The notes under the pieces: generated by a model
What the model saw: only the letters and a program-made list of their open reading frames with translations
Told to the model about the DNA's origin: nothing
The model's database searches: none
Part shown: positions 8,526 through 16,037 of the stretch, piece after piece
Numbering within the stretch: position 1 is the stretch's first letter
How the letters are laid out: each line of letters starts with the position of its first letter
Made by a program: the position numbers and the translations under genes
Source: Nitrospira_D sp035465795
GTDB lineage: Bacteria > Nitrospirota > Nitrospiria > Nitrospirales > Nitrospiraceae
DNA length: 64,000 nucleotides
Direction: 5' to 3'
NCBI RefSeq assembly: GCF_049546785.1
Contig: NZ_JBMWAN010000003.1
Location: forward strand, 611,070 to 675,069

Positions 8526-8843
8526 TTACTTGCCCTTCACGATCGTGCAAAATTCGGCGACGATACCCAGAGTGCTCTTTGCCGAATGGTCCACATGAGA
8601 GACTTCGGTAATTCCGCCAGCGGCCTTAGCAGCTGTGATACTTGCATCACCGGTTGCCACTAATCCCATGATTGTGTTTGCACAGGCTTTGCCTTCTTTG
8701 GTGGCATTAGGACTCTGCGTGGCTTCATAGCCAAACTTTGTCTCGTTATAGATGAGGCCCATCAGTGGTGAAGCAACTGGCTGACAACCCGTTATCGCAA
8801 TGACCCCAAGACCGAGCAAGCCGATGACCAAGGTTTGTTTCAT
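8526..8843 (-). CDS. TRL-like lipoprotein
   Basis: This 105-residue envelope protein has a lipoprotein signal (MKQTLVIGLLGLGVIAITGC, lipidated Cys20). The rest fits the TRL-like family: a PLMGLIYNETKFGYEAT segment, then GKACANTIMGLVATGDASI, AAKAAGGITEV and a closing HVDHSAKSTLGIVAE. The family function is unknown. A GGGGGAG ribosome site precedes the ATG. Base composition is clearly less GC-rich than mutS2. The gene sits alone between the intact mutS2 3' end and its first extra copy, pointing opposite to mutS2, so it looks like imported cargo. Confidence 0.8.
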   Translation of the reverse strand: MKQTLVIGLLGLGVIAITGCQPVASPLMGLIYNETKFGYEATQSPNATKEGKACANTIMGLVATGDASITAAKAAGGITEVSHVDHSAKSTLGIVAEFCTIVKGK

Positions 8844-9165
8844 GCTCTCCCCCTTTCAAGGCGTTTGAGATACGCGCTTTCTTCGGAGCAGAACTCACCC
8901 TATCCGAACATTCTGAAAGCGCACTTCTTACGGCAGAGGTATACAAGGAAGACGTGGGGGAGTCAATGACTTGGCGGTTTCACCTTCCAAGTGCGAGGGG
9001 CGAATAATGACGCAGGTGTGCAGCGACCTCCAGGGGCATGGCGAAGTTGAGACAACCTCTTGGGCGCGTGTCCAGACGGTGAAAGATGGCGTTCGACTCA
9101 TGCTGCGCGTGCCTCGGCAAGTTTGTGTCCTTGGACATGTACTAGCGTAGCAACTTATTTCCGAC
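8844..9165. other. Non-coding stretch before the first extra mutS2 tail
   Basis: The left part must hold the promoter and leader of the TRL-like gene (minus strand), but no clear consensus pair was found. The right part has one small open frame, 9007-9150 on the plus strand (47 codons, MTQVCSDLQG...), preceded by GAGGGG. It resembles nothing I recognise and may be chance. Nothing else is evident. The stretch ends abruptly where homology to mutS2 begins. Confidence 0.4.
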
Positions 9166-9430
9166 CGGCGGCGGGCTGGGGCTCGACGAACAGACGGTCG
9201 TCGATGTGCGCGGGCAGGCAGCAGACGAGGCGGTCGATCAGGTCATCGCGGCGCTGGATCGGGCCACGCTCGATGGCGCGCCGTTTCTGCGGATCATTCA
9301 TGGCCACGGGACAGGAAAGCTCAAGGCCACGCTACGAGAGTATTTGAAGGACTCTCCCTACGTCGCCGGCATACGCCCGGGCGACCGCGCCGAAGGCGGC
9401 GATGGCGTGACGGTGGTGACGTTGCGCTAG
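9166..9430 (+). pseudogene. First extra copy of the mutS2 3' end (Smr domain, copy B)
   Basis: These 265 bases align without gaps to 8017-8281, the end of mutS2, with about 15 differences by my count. Most differences are silent; two change residues (L to V, S to A), and the stop is TAG instead of TGA. The reading frame stays open for the Smr domain (DVRGQAADEAVDQV to GDGVTVVTLR). An in-frame TAG lies a few codons upstream and there is no ribosome site, so it is not expected to be translated. The silent bias suggests this was once the real end of a functional mutS2 and was later displaced. Confidence 0.85.
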
Positions 9431-9765
9431 AAGAGGGGAACGTGAGCGGCCAGATTTCCTTCTTGCTCGCGGAACGCGCACGAGCAGAATGTGCTCGTGC
9501 GATGCCCACAGTGAACGACAATTAGTCCACTCCGTAATGACGGTGGAGGGGGAGATGAGGATTGGGGCGGATGTGTATACCAACGCGTAATCTTGGGAAC
9601 TTCTTGTTTGACGGAGGAGTGCGAGGGTAATCAGGCTACTTTTTAAGAGGTAGTAGGCGAGTTTGGAAGGATTCGCTGGATCGGCCGGCGAGAGCGCGAC
9701 TGTGGTTACAAACTCATTCAATAAGGGAATGTTCCAGCCTAATTCCAAGGCATTTCCTGCAGGTG
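9431..9765. other. Stretch between copy B and dgt, with a 10-bp hairpin
   Basis: A perfect inverted repeat, CGCACGAGCA / TGCTCGTGCG with a 5-base loop, lies at 9477-9501, 47 bases after the copy B stop. No T run follows on the plus strand. A minus-strand open frame starts at a TTG overlapping the dgt stop (9769) and runs into copy B (to 9332). Its first 90 or so codons could be a truncated small gene coupled to dgt, but the rest reads through copy B antisense, so I do not call it a gene. Confidence 0.4.
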
Positions 9766-11142
9766 TCAAGGTCGCTGTACGCCAGCAAATGCAGCACCTT
9801 GAAGTTGCTTTGCGACGTAGGTTGCGTAGTTGTCTGTCATGCCGCTGACGAAATCAATAACCCGCCTCAGGCACTGATACGTACTCCAAGTTGCTCCGGG
9901 TGGTACATTTTTTTCTGATGGAGCATGGTCGCCAAGTAGCTGCAAAACGTGCTGTGATTTCCATGCTAAGGTTGCTTCTCCCTTGGGGCTCTTGAAGTGT
10001 TGTGCTGCGTCGACTGCTGCCTGACAGAAGGCGTCGAGCAGACATTCAAATGTCGCGTAAGATCCAAGTTCTGTCTCAACCTTCTTCTGATCCATGAAGA
10101 TATCGGTTCTGGCACGGTCCTTTGCCGCAGCAATAAACGCTTTCCTTGGGTCATCGTCCCCTAGCAATTCAAAAAGGGTATGATCAAGCTCTCCACGCAT
10201 GATGGAGTCATACCCCTTGATGAATGCTTCAATAGTTCCGGAGATCATTAGTTCGAAAACCGGCCCACGAAGCCGAGCTAGGTTAACTCTATGTGCGGCC
10301 TTGGGCCCGTAGGTGGAACGGATGCTAGTTCTCTCACTCTCAGCGAATGGGCTTAGGAGAATTTCCTCCACCTGGTCGAATGAGAGTATCTTCAGCTCCA
10401 CTGCGTCTTCCAGATCTATGATTGCGTAACATATGTCGTCTGCTGCCTCGACAAGATGTGCGAGGGGGTGCCTACTCCATGTGTGCTTGCTTTTGGAAAC
10501 TAAGCCTAGCTCAGTAGCGATTCGTTCGAGGATTGGTTCTTCAGTCAAATATGCGCCGAACTTCCTCTCGGGGCCACGACTAGTTCGTGGATACTTAAGG
10601 AAAGTGCCGAGTGTCGCATAGGTGAGCCGCAGCCCTCCTTCGAACAGACGGTTCTCAGTCTGTGTGATCATGCGAAAACCTTGTGCGTTTCCTTCAAATA
10701 TCATCAGATCTCGTTTGTGATCTTTCGAGAGGCTGCCAAAAAACCTGCTGCCATTGTTTTCGAACCAATGTGCGATTGCTTCTTCACCTGCATGTCCAAA
10801 TGGTGGGTTGCCTATGTCATGGGCCAGGCACGCGGCCTCAACGATGCTGCCAAGGTCGTGTGGGCTAATACCTTTGGGTAGTTTATCCTCGATGCGAAAT
10901 CCTAAGGCTTTACCTAAGTTTTTCCCAACGCGAGCTACCTCTAAGCTATGGGTCATGCGTGTGTGCACATGATCGTTTGCTGCGAGCGGATGGACCTGCG
11001 TTTTTCGATTTAGGCGACGAAACGCGCTTGAAAAGATAATTCTATCAACGTCTGCCTCAAATGGTGTGCGTATTTCCGGAGTGGTGGGAGTGGACTTTTC
11101 CTCCCCAAGCCTAGTCGGCGATAGAAGTTTTTCCCATTTCAT
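9766..11142 (-). CDS. dgt: dGTPase-type deoxynucleotide triphosphohydrolase
   Basis: This HD-domain enzyme hydrolyses dNTPs to deoxynucleosides and triphosphate. The 458-residue protein has the early FSSAFRRLNRKTQV segment and HTRMTHSLEVARV (first metal His). The HD pair lies in CLAHDIGNPPFGHAGEEA, and EGNAQGFRMIT is also present. The ATG at 11142 has AGGAG seven bases ahead; a 40-codon upstream extension has no support. Base composition is lower in GC than the surroundings. It has its own promoter and lies between two extra copies of the mutS2 tail, so it looks horizontally acquired. Some dGTPases protect bacteria from phage by draining dNTPs; a similar role here is inference. Confidence 0.9.
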   Translation of the reverse strand: MKWEKLLSPTRLGEEKSTPTTPEIRTPFEADVDRIIFSSAFRRLNRKTQVHPLAANDHVHTRMTHSLEVARVGKNLGKALGFRIEDKLPKGISPHDLGSIVEAACLAHDIGNPPFGHAGEEAIAHWFENNGSRFFGSLSKDHKRDLMIFEGNAQGFRMITQTENRLFEGGLRLTYATLGTFLKYPRTSRGPERKFGAYLTEEPILERIATELGLVSKSKHTWSRHPLAHLVEAADDICYAIIDLEDAVELKILSFDQVEEILLSPFAESERTSIRSTYGPKAAHRVNLARLRGPVFELMISGTIEAFIKGYDSIMRGELDHTLFELLGDDDPRKAFIAAAKDRARTDIFMDQKKVETELGSYATFECLLDAFCQAAVDAAQHFKSPKGEATLAWKSQHVLQLLGDHAPSEKNVPPGATWSTYQCLRRVIDFVSGMTDNYATYVAKQLQGAAFAGVQRP

Positions 11143-11233
11143 GCTTGTACTCCTGTAGCCATAAGAGTCTCTGTGCCCAATTATTGAGTCCCTACGGTAG
11201 GGCGTTGTCCCTGGTCGAGTTGCAGTTTCAGTA

Positions 11234-11262
11234 ACTATCCTCACTTCGGGAATCGCTGTCAA
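11234..11262 (-). promoter_or_regulatory. Promoter of dgt
   Basis: Minus-strand TTGACA (11262-11257) and GATAGT (11239-11234) have a 17-base spacer. The leader is about 85 bases and contains a short CCCTA-CCG-TAGGG hairpin. This makes the dgt insert self-contained for expression. Confidence 0.6.
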
Positions 11263-11395
11263 GAATCTCCCTAATCATATTGAAGCTTAGCTAGCTTGGC
11301 TACCTGTCACTCTTGTTCTTGGAAACTACAAGACGTGGAACGGAGGCAGGCGTGACTATCGACTTATTATCCTCGTCGAGCCATCGCCGTCATTT

Positions 11396-11679
11396 CGACC
11401 GGTGGCGGGTTGGGGCTGGATGAACAGACAGTGGTCGATGTGCATGTGGGCAGGCCGCCGACGAGGCGCTCGATCAGGTCGTCGCGTCCCTGGATCGAGC
11501 CACACTCGATGGCGCGCCCTTCTTATGGATCATCCATGGCCATGGGACGGGTCGTCTGAAATCCGCGTTGCGTGAGTATCTGAGAGGCTCGCCATACGTG
11601 GCCGAGTTTCGTCCCGGAGATCGGGCGGAGGGCGGGGACGGGGGTGACGATCGCACAGCTTCGGGAGGGAGAAGCCTAG
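11396..11679 (+). pseudogene. Second extra copy of the mutS2 3' end (copy C, decayed)
   Basis: This segment resembles 8013-8281 along its whole length but is much more diverged than copy B (roughly three-quarters to four-fifths identical by eye). It has two frame-breaking changes: about two extra bases near 11443-11452 in the DVRG region, and one extra G in the run near 11640. With the shifts corrected it reads as an Smr domain ending GDGVTIAQLREGEA and a TAG at 11677-11679. It shares a CGACCGG start with copy B. It is a relic, probably older than copy B. Confidence 0.8.
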
Positions 11680-12368
11680 CGACTATCAGAGCTGGGAGGG
11701 GCAGTCGTCAATTCATGGAAGGCCTGCGTTACAGAACCGATCGGGGAGATTTGCATGACGGGAAGGGTCGTGCGATCGCGTTCAGCGATGGTCTGGTCTT
11801 TGGCCACTAGGACACGGTTTAGACGGGCGCGGCCGGCTGCGGGAATTTGCAACGGCACGGATCCAACGGGACCGATCCGACCTTCTGGTGTAATGATCCC
11901 GGTCATGAGAAGCCCAGGTGTAATTGTGCGTCCTGTTGCCATGGCTGCCACACTGAGTCCCACCATTCCAGAGAGACTCTCGCCATAGATGGTAATTCCC
12001 CCATAAGAAACGGAGAGGGCGACCGTCCAGGAGTCGGCGGAAAGGCGTAATGATTGGGCGGCGCGTCGGATCGCGGTTTCGATGGATTGCTTGGCGGTGT
12101 GAGAAAAGCGGCCCGGCGCCTCTTTGAAGCGGAGGACGAGTCCCGACGAGTCTGATCGCGTATCGAATGTTACACGCACATAGGTCACGGTTCCTGAGGT
12201 GTTGGACTCCAACACTTTGCTCAAGACGGGAATGAATTCCTCGCGCGGGGCGGCGGCAGCGGGGGCCGTGGAGACGGCGCCGAGGAACGTCATGAGAAGG
12301 AGCAACCGGAGCGTCGTCGCGTGCATCGAGGGGAAGTGAGAGCCAGTCAGAGATCGAAGGTGAGCCAC
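11676..12368 (-). CDS. Secreted Lon-type (S16-fold) protein lacking the catalytic Lys
   Basis: This 230-residue protein has an export signal (LRLLLLMTFLGAVSTAPAAAA) and a domain like the Lon protease catalytic domain. The segment from YGESLSG through MATGRTI and LLMTGIITPEGRIGPVGSV follows the Lon C-terminal pattern. Aligned on TG and MTG, Ser131 falls on the Lon catalytic serine, but the lysine position (43 residues on) is Gln174. The Ser-Lys dyad therefore looks broken. The GTG start at 12368 was chosen because GAAGGAG precedes it; an ATG at 12326 is possible. Function is unknown; a non-proteolytic periplasmic role is an inference. Confidence 0.65.
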   Translation of the reverse strand: MAHLRSLTGSHFPSMHATTLRLLLLMTFLGAVSTAPAAAAPREEFIPVLSKVLESNTSGTVTYVRVTFDTRSDSSGLVLRFKEAPGRFSHTAKQSIETAIRRAAQSLRLSADSWTVALSVSYGGITIYGESLSGMVGLSVAAMATGRTITPGLLMTGIITPEGRIGPVGSVPLQIPAAGRARLNRVLVAKDQTIAERDRTTLPVMQISPIGSVTQAFHELTTAPPSSDSR

Positions 12369-12601
12369 GGGACTCCTTCGGGTTGTGGTATGACGTCTGA
12401 GGTGCGCCTATTGATATCGTGATACCGGTCATCGGCGCAGTGGCTTGAGTTCAAGAGTGGTGGATCTCGGTATCGAGCAGGAGTCGTCAGTATTCGGCAA
12501 CAACGGAGTAACCGGTTGAGCCCTGAATGATGGACGTCAGGCGTGCGTTGGTGGGGAAGAAGGATGATCTGGAGTGAGCGGGGTACTACGAAGGACGAGT
12601 G

Positions 12602-13945
12602 CTAGGAAAGATGATACTTGGCCATGCGGTAGCGGAGGGTGTTGCGCGTAATTTTGAGGAGCCGGCTGGCTTCGGAGATGTTTCCTCCCGATTTTCGCAA
12701 GGCTTCTTCCAGCATCTTCTTTTCCATGTCTTGAACGGACAGGCCAAACGCGAGGAGCGAGGGCTTAAGTTCACCGTTGGCCTGTTCCGGTGCTTTCCCG
12801 GTTTTTACGGAAGCAGGGAGGTGATGGGCTTCGATCCTGTCCGCTTTGCAGGTGATGGTGAGCCATTCGACCACATTGTGGAGTTCCCGCACGTTGCCGG
12901 GCCAGGAATGGCGCTGGAGAATTGCCAGGGCGTCGGGGGCGAGGCCGGTGATGCGGCAGCCCCGCTCGACGCGGGCCTGCCCCAGAAAACGTTGAAGGAT
13001 CGGTTCGATGTCTTCGGGCCGTTCGCGGAGCGGGGGAAGCCGGAGCTGATACACGTTGAGCCGGTAGTAGAGGTCGAGCCGGAAGCGGCCGGTCTTGATG
13101 TGCGCCGGGAGATCTTCATTCGTCGCGGCGATGATGCGGATGTTGACCTTATGGCTGTGGGTATCGCCCAGCGGGTCAACGGTATGGTCTTCGAGCACCC
13201 GTAACAGCTTGGCCTGCGCGGCAGGGCTCATCTCGCCGATTTCGTCCAGAAAGAGTGTCCCGCCTTCCGCGAGTTGGAATCTTCCGGGTTTCGTGTGTTT
13301 GGCGTCGGTGAACGCGCCCTGGTGGTAACCGAACAGTTCCGATTCGAGGAGATGCTCGGGAATGCCGGCGCAATTCAGCGCGACCAGAGGGCCGTGGGCT
13401 CTCGGGCTGGCGTAGTGGATGGCTTGGGCGAATAACTCCTTTCCCGTCCCGCTTTCGCCGGTGATCAGCACGGCGGCGTCGGTGAGAGCCACCTCGCGCG
13501 CCAGCTGCTTCATCAGTTTCATCTGCGGAGAGACGCTGACGATCAGATCGAATCGGTCAACCGGTTTTAGCGTTGTTTGAGCCGGTTCCCCTGTTACGAG
13601 AATCCGGCGAATGGCGGCCTCGAGCTCTTCGGGATCCAGCGGTTTGGTTAGGTAGTCGGCTGCGCCGGCGCGCATGGTTTCGACGGCGTCGTGGATTGAG
13701 GCCTGGGGGCCGATGACGATGACGGGTAGGCTCGGTTGGTGCAGCCGGGCCTCCTGGATGAGGGGGATCACCGTGTGCGGGGTGCCTTCGCACAGGACGC
13801 AGGCCGGATCCGATTGCTGGATCTGCCGGATTCCCAATAACGGGGTGTCTGCTGTGAGAATGACGGCATGCCGTGGGACAACCCGTTCAAGGGTACGCCG
13901 CGTTTGAATATCGCTCGAAACCAGGAGGAAGGTCGTGGGGTTCAT
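12602..13945 (-). CDS. Sigma-54-dependent response regulator (NtrC family) with atypical receiver
   Basis: This enhancer-binding transcription activator has 447 residues. A receiver domain (1-120) is followed by an AAA+ domain with Walker A GESGTGKE (163-170), the sigma-54-contact loop GAFTDA (210-215) and Walker B LFLDEIG (231-237). A Fis-type helix-turn-helix closes the protein (GGNISEASRLLKITRNTLRYRM). In the receiver the phosphorylated Asp appears to be Glu53 (CVLCEGTP) and the usual acidic pair is reduced to SSD, although K101 remains. It may thus work without a kinase. No histidine kinase gene is adjacent. AAGGAG precedes the ATG. Target genes are unknown. Confidence 0.9.
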   Translation of the reverse strand: MNPTTFLLVSSDIQTRRTLERVVPRHAVILTADTPLLGIRQIQQSDPACVLCEGTPHTVIPLIQEARLHQPSLPVIVIGPQASIHDAVETMRAGAADYLTKPLDPEELEAAIRRILVTGEPAQTTLKPVDRFDLIVSVSPQMKLMKQLAREVALTDAAVLITGESGTGKELFAQAIHYASPRAHGPLVALNCAGIPEHLLESELFGYHQGAFTDAKHTKPGRFQLAEGGTLFLDEIGEMSPAAQAKLLRVLEDHTVDPLGDTHSHKVNIRIIAATNEDLPAHIKTGRFRLDLYYRLNVYQLRLPPLRERPEDIEPILQRFLGQARVERGCRITGLAPDALAILQRHSWPGNVRELHNVVEWLTITCKADRIEAHHLPASVKTGKAPEQANGELKPSLLAFGLSVQDMEKKMLEEALRKSGGNISEASRLLKITRNTLRYRMAKYHLS

Positions 13946-14071
13946 TCGGAGGACTCCTTATTAGGGCTCCTTTCGAACCACTGATAGACTCGTTATAGGT
14001 TACTCCTCTTGCTGGACCTAATAAAGGGGGCGGTGTTCTTAGGGAAAGCTGTCTGCGGGCTTGGCGTTCGG

Positions 14072-15013
14072 CTATTGGTTGTTCTTGGCGATAGAGAGAT
14101 TTTGCTGGAGCCCTGCCAGCTTGGCTCGTTTGATCGGACTTTCTTGAAAGGTGCGGCGAAACGCCGCGTCGTCCAGTTGGGCAAGCGCATCCAGATCCGG
14201 CGCCAAAGTCGCCGGGGAGGGCTGAAATGCTGGTTCATGAGTGGGCTCTGCGCGCAAGTTGAACGGACAGACATCCAGGCAATCATCGCAGCCGAAAATG
14301 TGGTTGCCCATCCGGCGCCGGAGCTCGTCCGGCACAGCAGCAGCCCCGCGTAGTTCGATGGTGAGGTATGAGATGCAGCGGTTCGCGTCCACGATGTAGG
14401 GCTCGGCGATCGCTTGGGTGGGGCAGGCTTGAAGGCAGAGCGTGCAACTGCCGCAGAGATCGGTTGCCGGTTCGTCCGCGTCCAGGTCCAACGTCGTGAG
14501 AATTTCCCCCAGCAAGAGCCAGGAGCCATGCTCGGCCGAGACGAGGTTGGAATGTTTGCCGATCCAGCCGAGCCCGGCTTGTTGGGCCCAGGCTTTTTCC
14601 ATGATGGGGCCGGTATCGACGTAGGATTTCGTCGCGGCATTGGGCGCGAGGGCCGTAATCCTGGTTTCTAACGCCTTCAGTCTGCTTTCGAGCACCTCAT
14701 GGTAGTCCTTCCCCCAGGCATAGCGGGCGATGCGGCCGTGGCCAGGCCGTTCGTCCGCGCGATGACCGGTGAAATAGTTCATGCCGACGACGATGATCGA
14801 TCGGCACCCGGGGAGCACGAGGCGGGGATCGGCCCGCTTCTCCGGCGTCCGTTCCATCCAGGCCATTGTGGCGTGGAAGCCGCGCTGCAGCCATCCGGTG
14901 AGGCGCGCGGCGAGCATGGATGGCAGAGCGGGAGCGGTGTCGACGCGGGCAATGCCCACGGCATCGAATCCGATCGCCTGTGCTTCTTGTTTGATTGCCC
15001 TGGCGAGGGCCAT
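14072..15013 (-). CDS. queG: Epoxyqueuosine reductase
   Basis: QueG reduces epoxyqueuosine to queuosine in the tRNA wobble position, using cobalamin and two 4Fe-4S clusters. The 313-residue protein has the cobalamin-domain sequence SIIVVGMNYF and KSYVDTGPIMEKAWAQQAGLGWIGKH in two adjoining parts. The cluster motifs are CGSCTLCLQACP and CDDCLDVCP. The ATG at 15013 was chosen because the preceding gene stops at 15019; further upstream in-frame codons overlap that gene. The two genes are probably co-transcribed. Confidence 0.93.
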   Translation of the reverse strand: MALARAIKQEAQAIGFDAVGIARVDTAPALPSMLAARLTGWLQRGFHATMAWMERTPEKRADPRLVLPGCRSIIVVGMNYFTGHRADERPGHGRIARYAWGKDYHEVLESRLKALETRITALAPNAATKSYVDTGPIMEKAWAQQAGLGWIGKHSNLVSAEHGSWLLLGEILTTLDLDADEPATDLCGSCTLCLQACPTQAIAEPYIVDANRCISYLTIELRGAAAVPDELRRRMGNHIFGCDDCLDVCPFNLRAEPTHEPAFQPSPATLAPDLDALAQLDDAAFRRTFQESPIKRAKLAGLQQNLSIAKNNQ

Positions 15014-15018
15014 AAGAG

Positions 15019-15384
15019 TTACTGCTGAGGAGGAGAGCAGTCGTAGCGGACGCTGAACTGGGCCGAGCAATGGCCGGATTGGCAGCGGCCGCAGGTGCCG
15101 GTGATTTTGGTCTTCCAGTCGGTTGTCTTCTCATCGAAACGGCACAAGAGCCGGCCGCCTTTTGAGATGGTCGTCCAGGGTTTCGTGGAGCCTGGCGCTT
15201 CCGCCACACGGCATCCCGGAGGAAACGGGACGGTGCAACTGTGCGAGGGCTCGCCCTTGCCCATGCCGAAGCTGCAGGACTGTTCCGTGGTCGCGCGCGA
15301 GTCATCCATGGGCTGGGCGTGAGCCTTGTCTGAAAGGCTCCACAGGCCGATGGCCATGAGGACAAGGATGGTCCAGCGATTCAT
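15019..15384 (-). CDS. Secreted cysteine-rich protein of unknown function
   Basis: I do not recognise this family. The 121-residue protein has a clear signal peptide (MNRWTILVLMAIGLWSLSDKAHA). The mature part has eight cysteines, enough for four disulfides, including CGRCQSGHC. The start at 15384 was chosen over an ATG at 15393 because a -10-like TAGGAT overlaps the latter, leaving an ATG seven bases downstream as a likely leaderless start. It lies just upstream of queG on the same strand. Confidence 0.6.
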   Translation of the reverse strand: MNRWTILVLMAIGLWSLSDKAHAQPMDDSRATTEQSCSFGMGKGEPSHSCTVPFPPGCRVAEAPGSTKPWTTISKGGRLLCRFDEKTTDWKTKITGTCGRCQSGHCSAQFSVRYDCSPPQQ

Positions 15385-15391
15385 AGCGCGC

Positions 15392-15422
15392 ATCCTAGCA
15401 CAGTGACGTTTGGCTGCGTCAA
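15392..15422 (-). promoter_or_regulatory. Promoter of the cysteine-rich protein gene (leaderless)
   Basis: Minus-strand TTGACG (15422-15417) and TAGGAT (15397-15392) with an upstream TGC form an extended -10 promoter. The spacer is 19 bases. The -10 ends seven bases before the ATG at 15384, so the mRNA should begin at or next to the start codon. Confidence 0.55.
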
Positions 15423-15467
15423 TGCAGCAAGCCCGCGCTTTTGTTCGCCTGGGTGGTACAGGCTGGG

Positions 15468-15473
15468 TATAAT
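15468..15473 (+). promoter_or_regulatory. -10 box of the SRPBCC gene (leaderless)
   Basis: A perfect TATAAT lies six bases before the ATG at 15480. There is no room for a ribosome site, so the transcript would start at the start codon. A convincing -35 was not found. Confidence 0.5.
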
Positions 15474-15479
15474 CGCGCC

Positions 15480-16037
15480 ATGTTCTGGCGGGTGTTGTTT
15501 CTCCTGGTCGGTCTCATGTCCGGTGATGTCGGGCGGAGCCTTGCCGCCGAGCCCGTCGCGCTGGAGGTGTATACGGAGCCCGGCGGCGGGGTGAAGGCGA
15601 CGGCCACGATTCTCTTTCCGGTGGCGCCGGCCATCATTCAGCGGCTGCTGACCGATTATGCCCATTGGCCGGAACTGTTCGATACGCGCATGCGCATGGC
15701 GGAGATTCGGGAACAGGACGGCAAGGTGCTGACCGATATCCGGATCGAGCATGCGCTGCTTCCTGGAGAGCGGCGGCTGCTCAGCGAGTCGCGGACATTG
15801 CCGACCGGCGGGCTGCTGACGGAATTGACGGGCGGCGATTTCAAACAGTATCACCGCTTCTGGAAACTCATCCCGGTCGACGGAGGGACCCATACGAAGG
15901 CCGAGTTCGAATTGCTGGTCGAGATTGAGACGGTCGTACCGGACTGGATGGTCGCCGTGGCGATGCGGCGAGAGTTGGACAGCCACTTTGCGATCGTTCG
16001 GGAGAAAGGGCTCGCCCTCGCTAGGCAGGGAAAGTGA
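15480..16037 (+). CDS. Exported START/SRPBCC-like protein
   Basis: This 185-residue protein starts with a signal peptide (MFWRVLFLLVGLMSGDVGRSLAA). The rest looks like a START/SRPBCC lipid- or ligand-binding fold: ATILFPVAPAIIQRLLTDYAHWPELF, the later WKLIPVDGGT, and a long C-terminal helix. It presumably acts in the periplasm; the ligand is unknown. The ATG at 15480 was preferred to one at 15441 because of the signal peptide and the TATAAT just upstream. Its last 17 bases overlap the end of thiI on the other strand. Confidence 0.7.
   Translation: MFWRVLFLLVGLMSGDVGRSLAAEPVALEVYTEPGGGVKATATILFPVAPAIIQRLLTDYAHWPELFDTRMRMAEIREQDGKVLTDIRIEHALLPGERRLLSESRTLPTGGLLTELTGGDFKQYHRFWKLIPVDGGTHTKAEFELLVEIETVVPDWMVAVAMRRELDSHFAIVREKGLALARQGK

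Noticed and set aside
9206..9430. A free-standing 74-residue Smr protein from the GTG in copy B
   Set aside because: There is no ribosome site or promoter, and the GTG is simply the DVRG valine codon of the mutS2 tail. A displaced gene end explains it better.
9332..9769. 145-codon minus-strand frame overlapping the dgt stop
   Set aside because: More than half is antisense to copy B or its flank. A truncated coupled gene is possible for the first part, but nothing supports a function.
12369..14071. Sigma-54 promoter near the NtrC-type regulator
   Set aside because: No GG/GC pair with the correct spacing (TGGCAC-N5-TTGC type) was found next to the regulator or the Lon-fold gene.
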